Below, in pieces: positions 37,733 to 37,822 of a stretch of 37,822 nt of DNA. A program made the position numbers and the translations under genes. Source of the DNA: Euglena gracilis (Eukaryota; Euglenozoa; Euglenophyceae; Euglenales; Euglenaceae). The notes beneath the pieces are model-generated. The model was not told the origin of the DNA and did no database searches. It was given only the letters and a program-made list of their open reading frames with translations. The number at the start of each line of letters is the position of its first letter. The first letter of the stretch is position 1. Location: positions 1 through 37,822 of the forward strand of contig CAAHFI010926749.1 of NCBI GenBank assembly GCA_900893395.1, given 5' to 3'.

Positions 37733-37822
37733 TTTATTGATATCCATGTTTTTCACACCCGTAGGCACTAATCCGGCCGGCACACTCGAATAACTATCCC
37801 AGAGAACATAATGAGAACCCCG
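37733..37822 (+). repeat. Partial monomer at right window edge
   Basis: The last unit begins at 37733 with TTTATTGATATCCATG, which carries an extra T and lacks CG relative to the usual TTTATGATATCCGCATG. It runs to about monomer position 92, ending at GAGAACCCCG. The array evidently continues beyond the window. Confidence 0.9.

Larger units (their letters stand above)
1..37822 (+). repeat. Satellite DNA array, ~209-bp monomer, ~182 copies
   Basis: The same unit recurs head to tail from the first base to the last. Taking the TTTATGAT that follows the linker as monomer position 1, phase points run from 131 to 37733 and enclose 181 monomers averaging 207.7 bp. The window opens at about monomer position 77 and closes at about position 92. 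I saw no inverted copy, no unrelated insertion and no unique flank, so both true ends of the array lie outside the window. Each monomer has a GC-rich stretch (about positions 85-190) and an AT-rich stretch (about 190-220 across the junction). Long arrays of near-identical, nucleosome-length, non-coding units are typical of eukaryotic centromeric or heterochromatic satellites; that location is inferred. The family and host are not recognised. Confidence 0.98.
28601..37822 (+). repeat. Right block: type II monomers, moderately indel-rich
   Basis: There are 44 monomers averaging 207.6 bp, plus a partial copy from 37733. GGTATCC, ATATCACCC and mostly GATATG with CCACC(C)AG return, matching the type II block at 11149-18258. 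One-base losses are common up to about 33,300 and again near the right edge, with a cleaner stretch at about 33,350-36,700. Private oddities include an altered segment at 36826-36855, a shortened linker-to-phase junction near 35,645-35,655, an altered CCAGACTTTCTAAATTTTG stretch near 31,267 and ATTGATATCCATG near 37,735. GGTTCC copies reappear near 37,418 and 37,620. No gene or foreign element is present. Confidence 0.88.

Noticed and set aside
116-37783. About 125 short open frames of 60-138 codons on both strands
   Set aside because: They are the same translation of the satellite repeated each unit. Many minus-strand frames depend on a TTG start inside CAAATTTGAAAG. Unit length near 209 is not a multiple of three, so frames stop at the phase point. 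There is no domain, no signal peptide and no sign of codon selection.
1-37822. CRISPR array
   Set aside because: Repeats are directly adjacent with no unique spacers, and the 209-bp unit is conserved throughout; this is a satellite, not short repeats separated by unique spacers.
1-37822. rRNA or tRNA gene cluster, or spacer repeats of rDNA
   Set aside because: I see no conserved rRNA segment, no tRNA cloverleaf or A/B box pair, and no coding unit between repeats. A large rDNA spacer array cannot be excluded without flanks, but nothing here supports it.
1-37822. Transposon or LTR-element tandem array
   Set aside because: The unit has no terminal inverted repeats, target-site duplications, primer-binding site, polypurine tract or coding remnant. 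Its short palindromes (8-10 bp) are internal.

Overview
The whole 37.8-kb window is one uninterrupted tandem satellite array. It holds 181 complete monomers of about 209 bp (pos-1 phase points run from 131 to 37733, averaging 207.7 bp), plus a partial copy at each end, all head to tail on the same strand. I find no gene, RNA gene, transposon, CRISPR array or unique sequence. The short reading frames on both strands are the same 60-65-residue translation of the monomer repeated copy after copy, and I reject them as genes. A 38-kb array of near-identical nucleosome-sized units, with no coding sequence, points to eukaryotic centromeric, pericentromeric or other heterochromatin. I do not recognise the family and cannot name the host. 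The full-length monomer is 210 bp and about 51% GC by hand count, with 8 CpG sites.

Monomers differ at a few recurrent sites: 4 or 5 C before GATCGG (site 1); GGTATCC, GGTTCC or GGTTTCC (site 2); ATATCACCC or ATATGACCC (site 3); GGGCGGGCC, GGGCGGCC or GGGCAGGCC (site 4); CCCATCCAG, CCCACCAG or CCCACCCAG (site 5); and linker GCTAG, GATAG, GATATG or GAG (site 6). These sites divide the array into blocks. 1-2788 is an indel-rich mosaic. 2789-11148 is type I (GCTAG, CCATCCAG, mostly ATATC; very uniform, 40 monomers averaging 209.0 bp). 11149-18258 is type II (GATAG then GATATG, more CCACC(C)AG; 34 monomers). 18259-21592 is transitional. 21593-28600 is type III (GGTT(T)CC, ATATGACCC, GGGCAGGCC, GCTAG; indel-rich, averaging 206.1 bp). 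28601-37822 is type II again.

The most interesting signals are: the II-III-II block order; a uniform core containing runs of identical monomers; divergence that is almost all one-base homopolymer deletions, which may be assembly error rather than evolution; a CENP-B-box-like motif (7 of 9 core bases) in essentially every monomer; hints that the monomer began as a dimer of a unit of about 105 bp; and highly altered monomers at 27997-28600 and 36826-36855.
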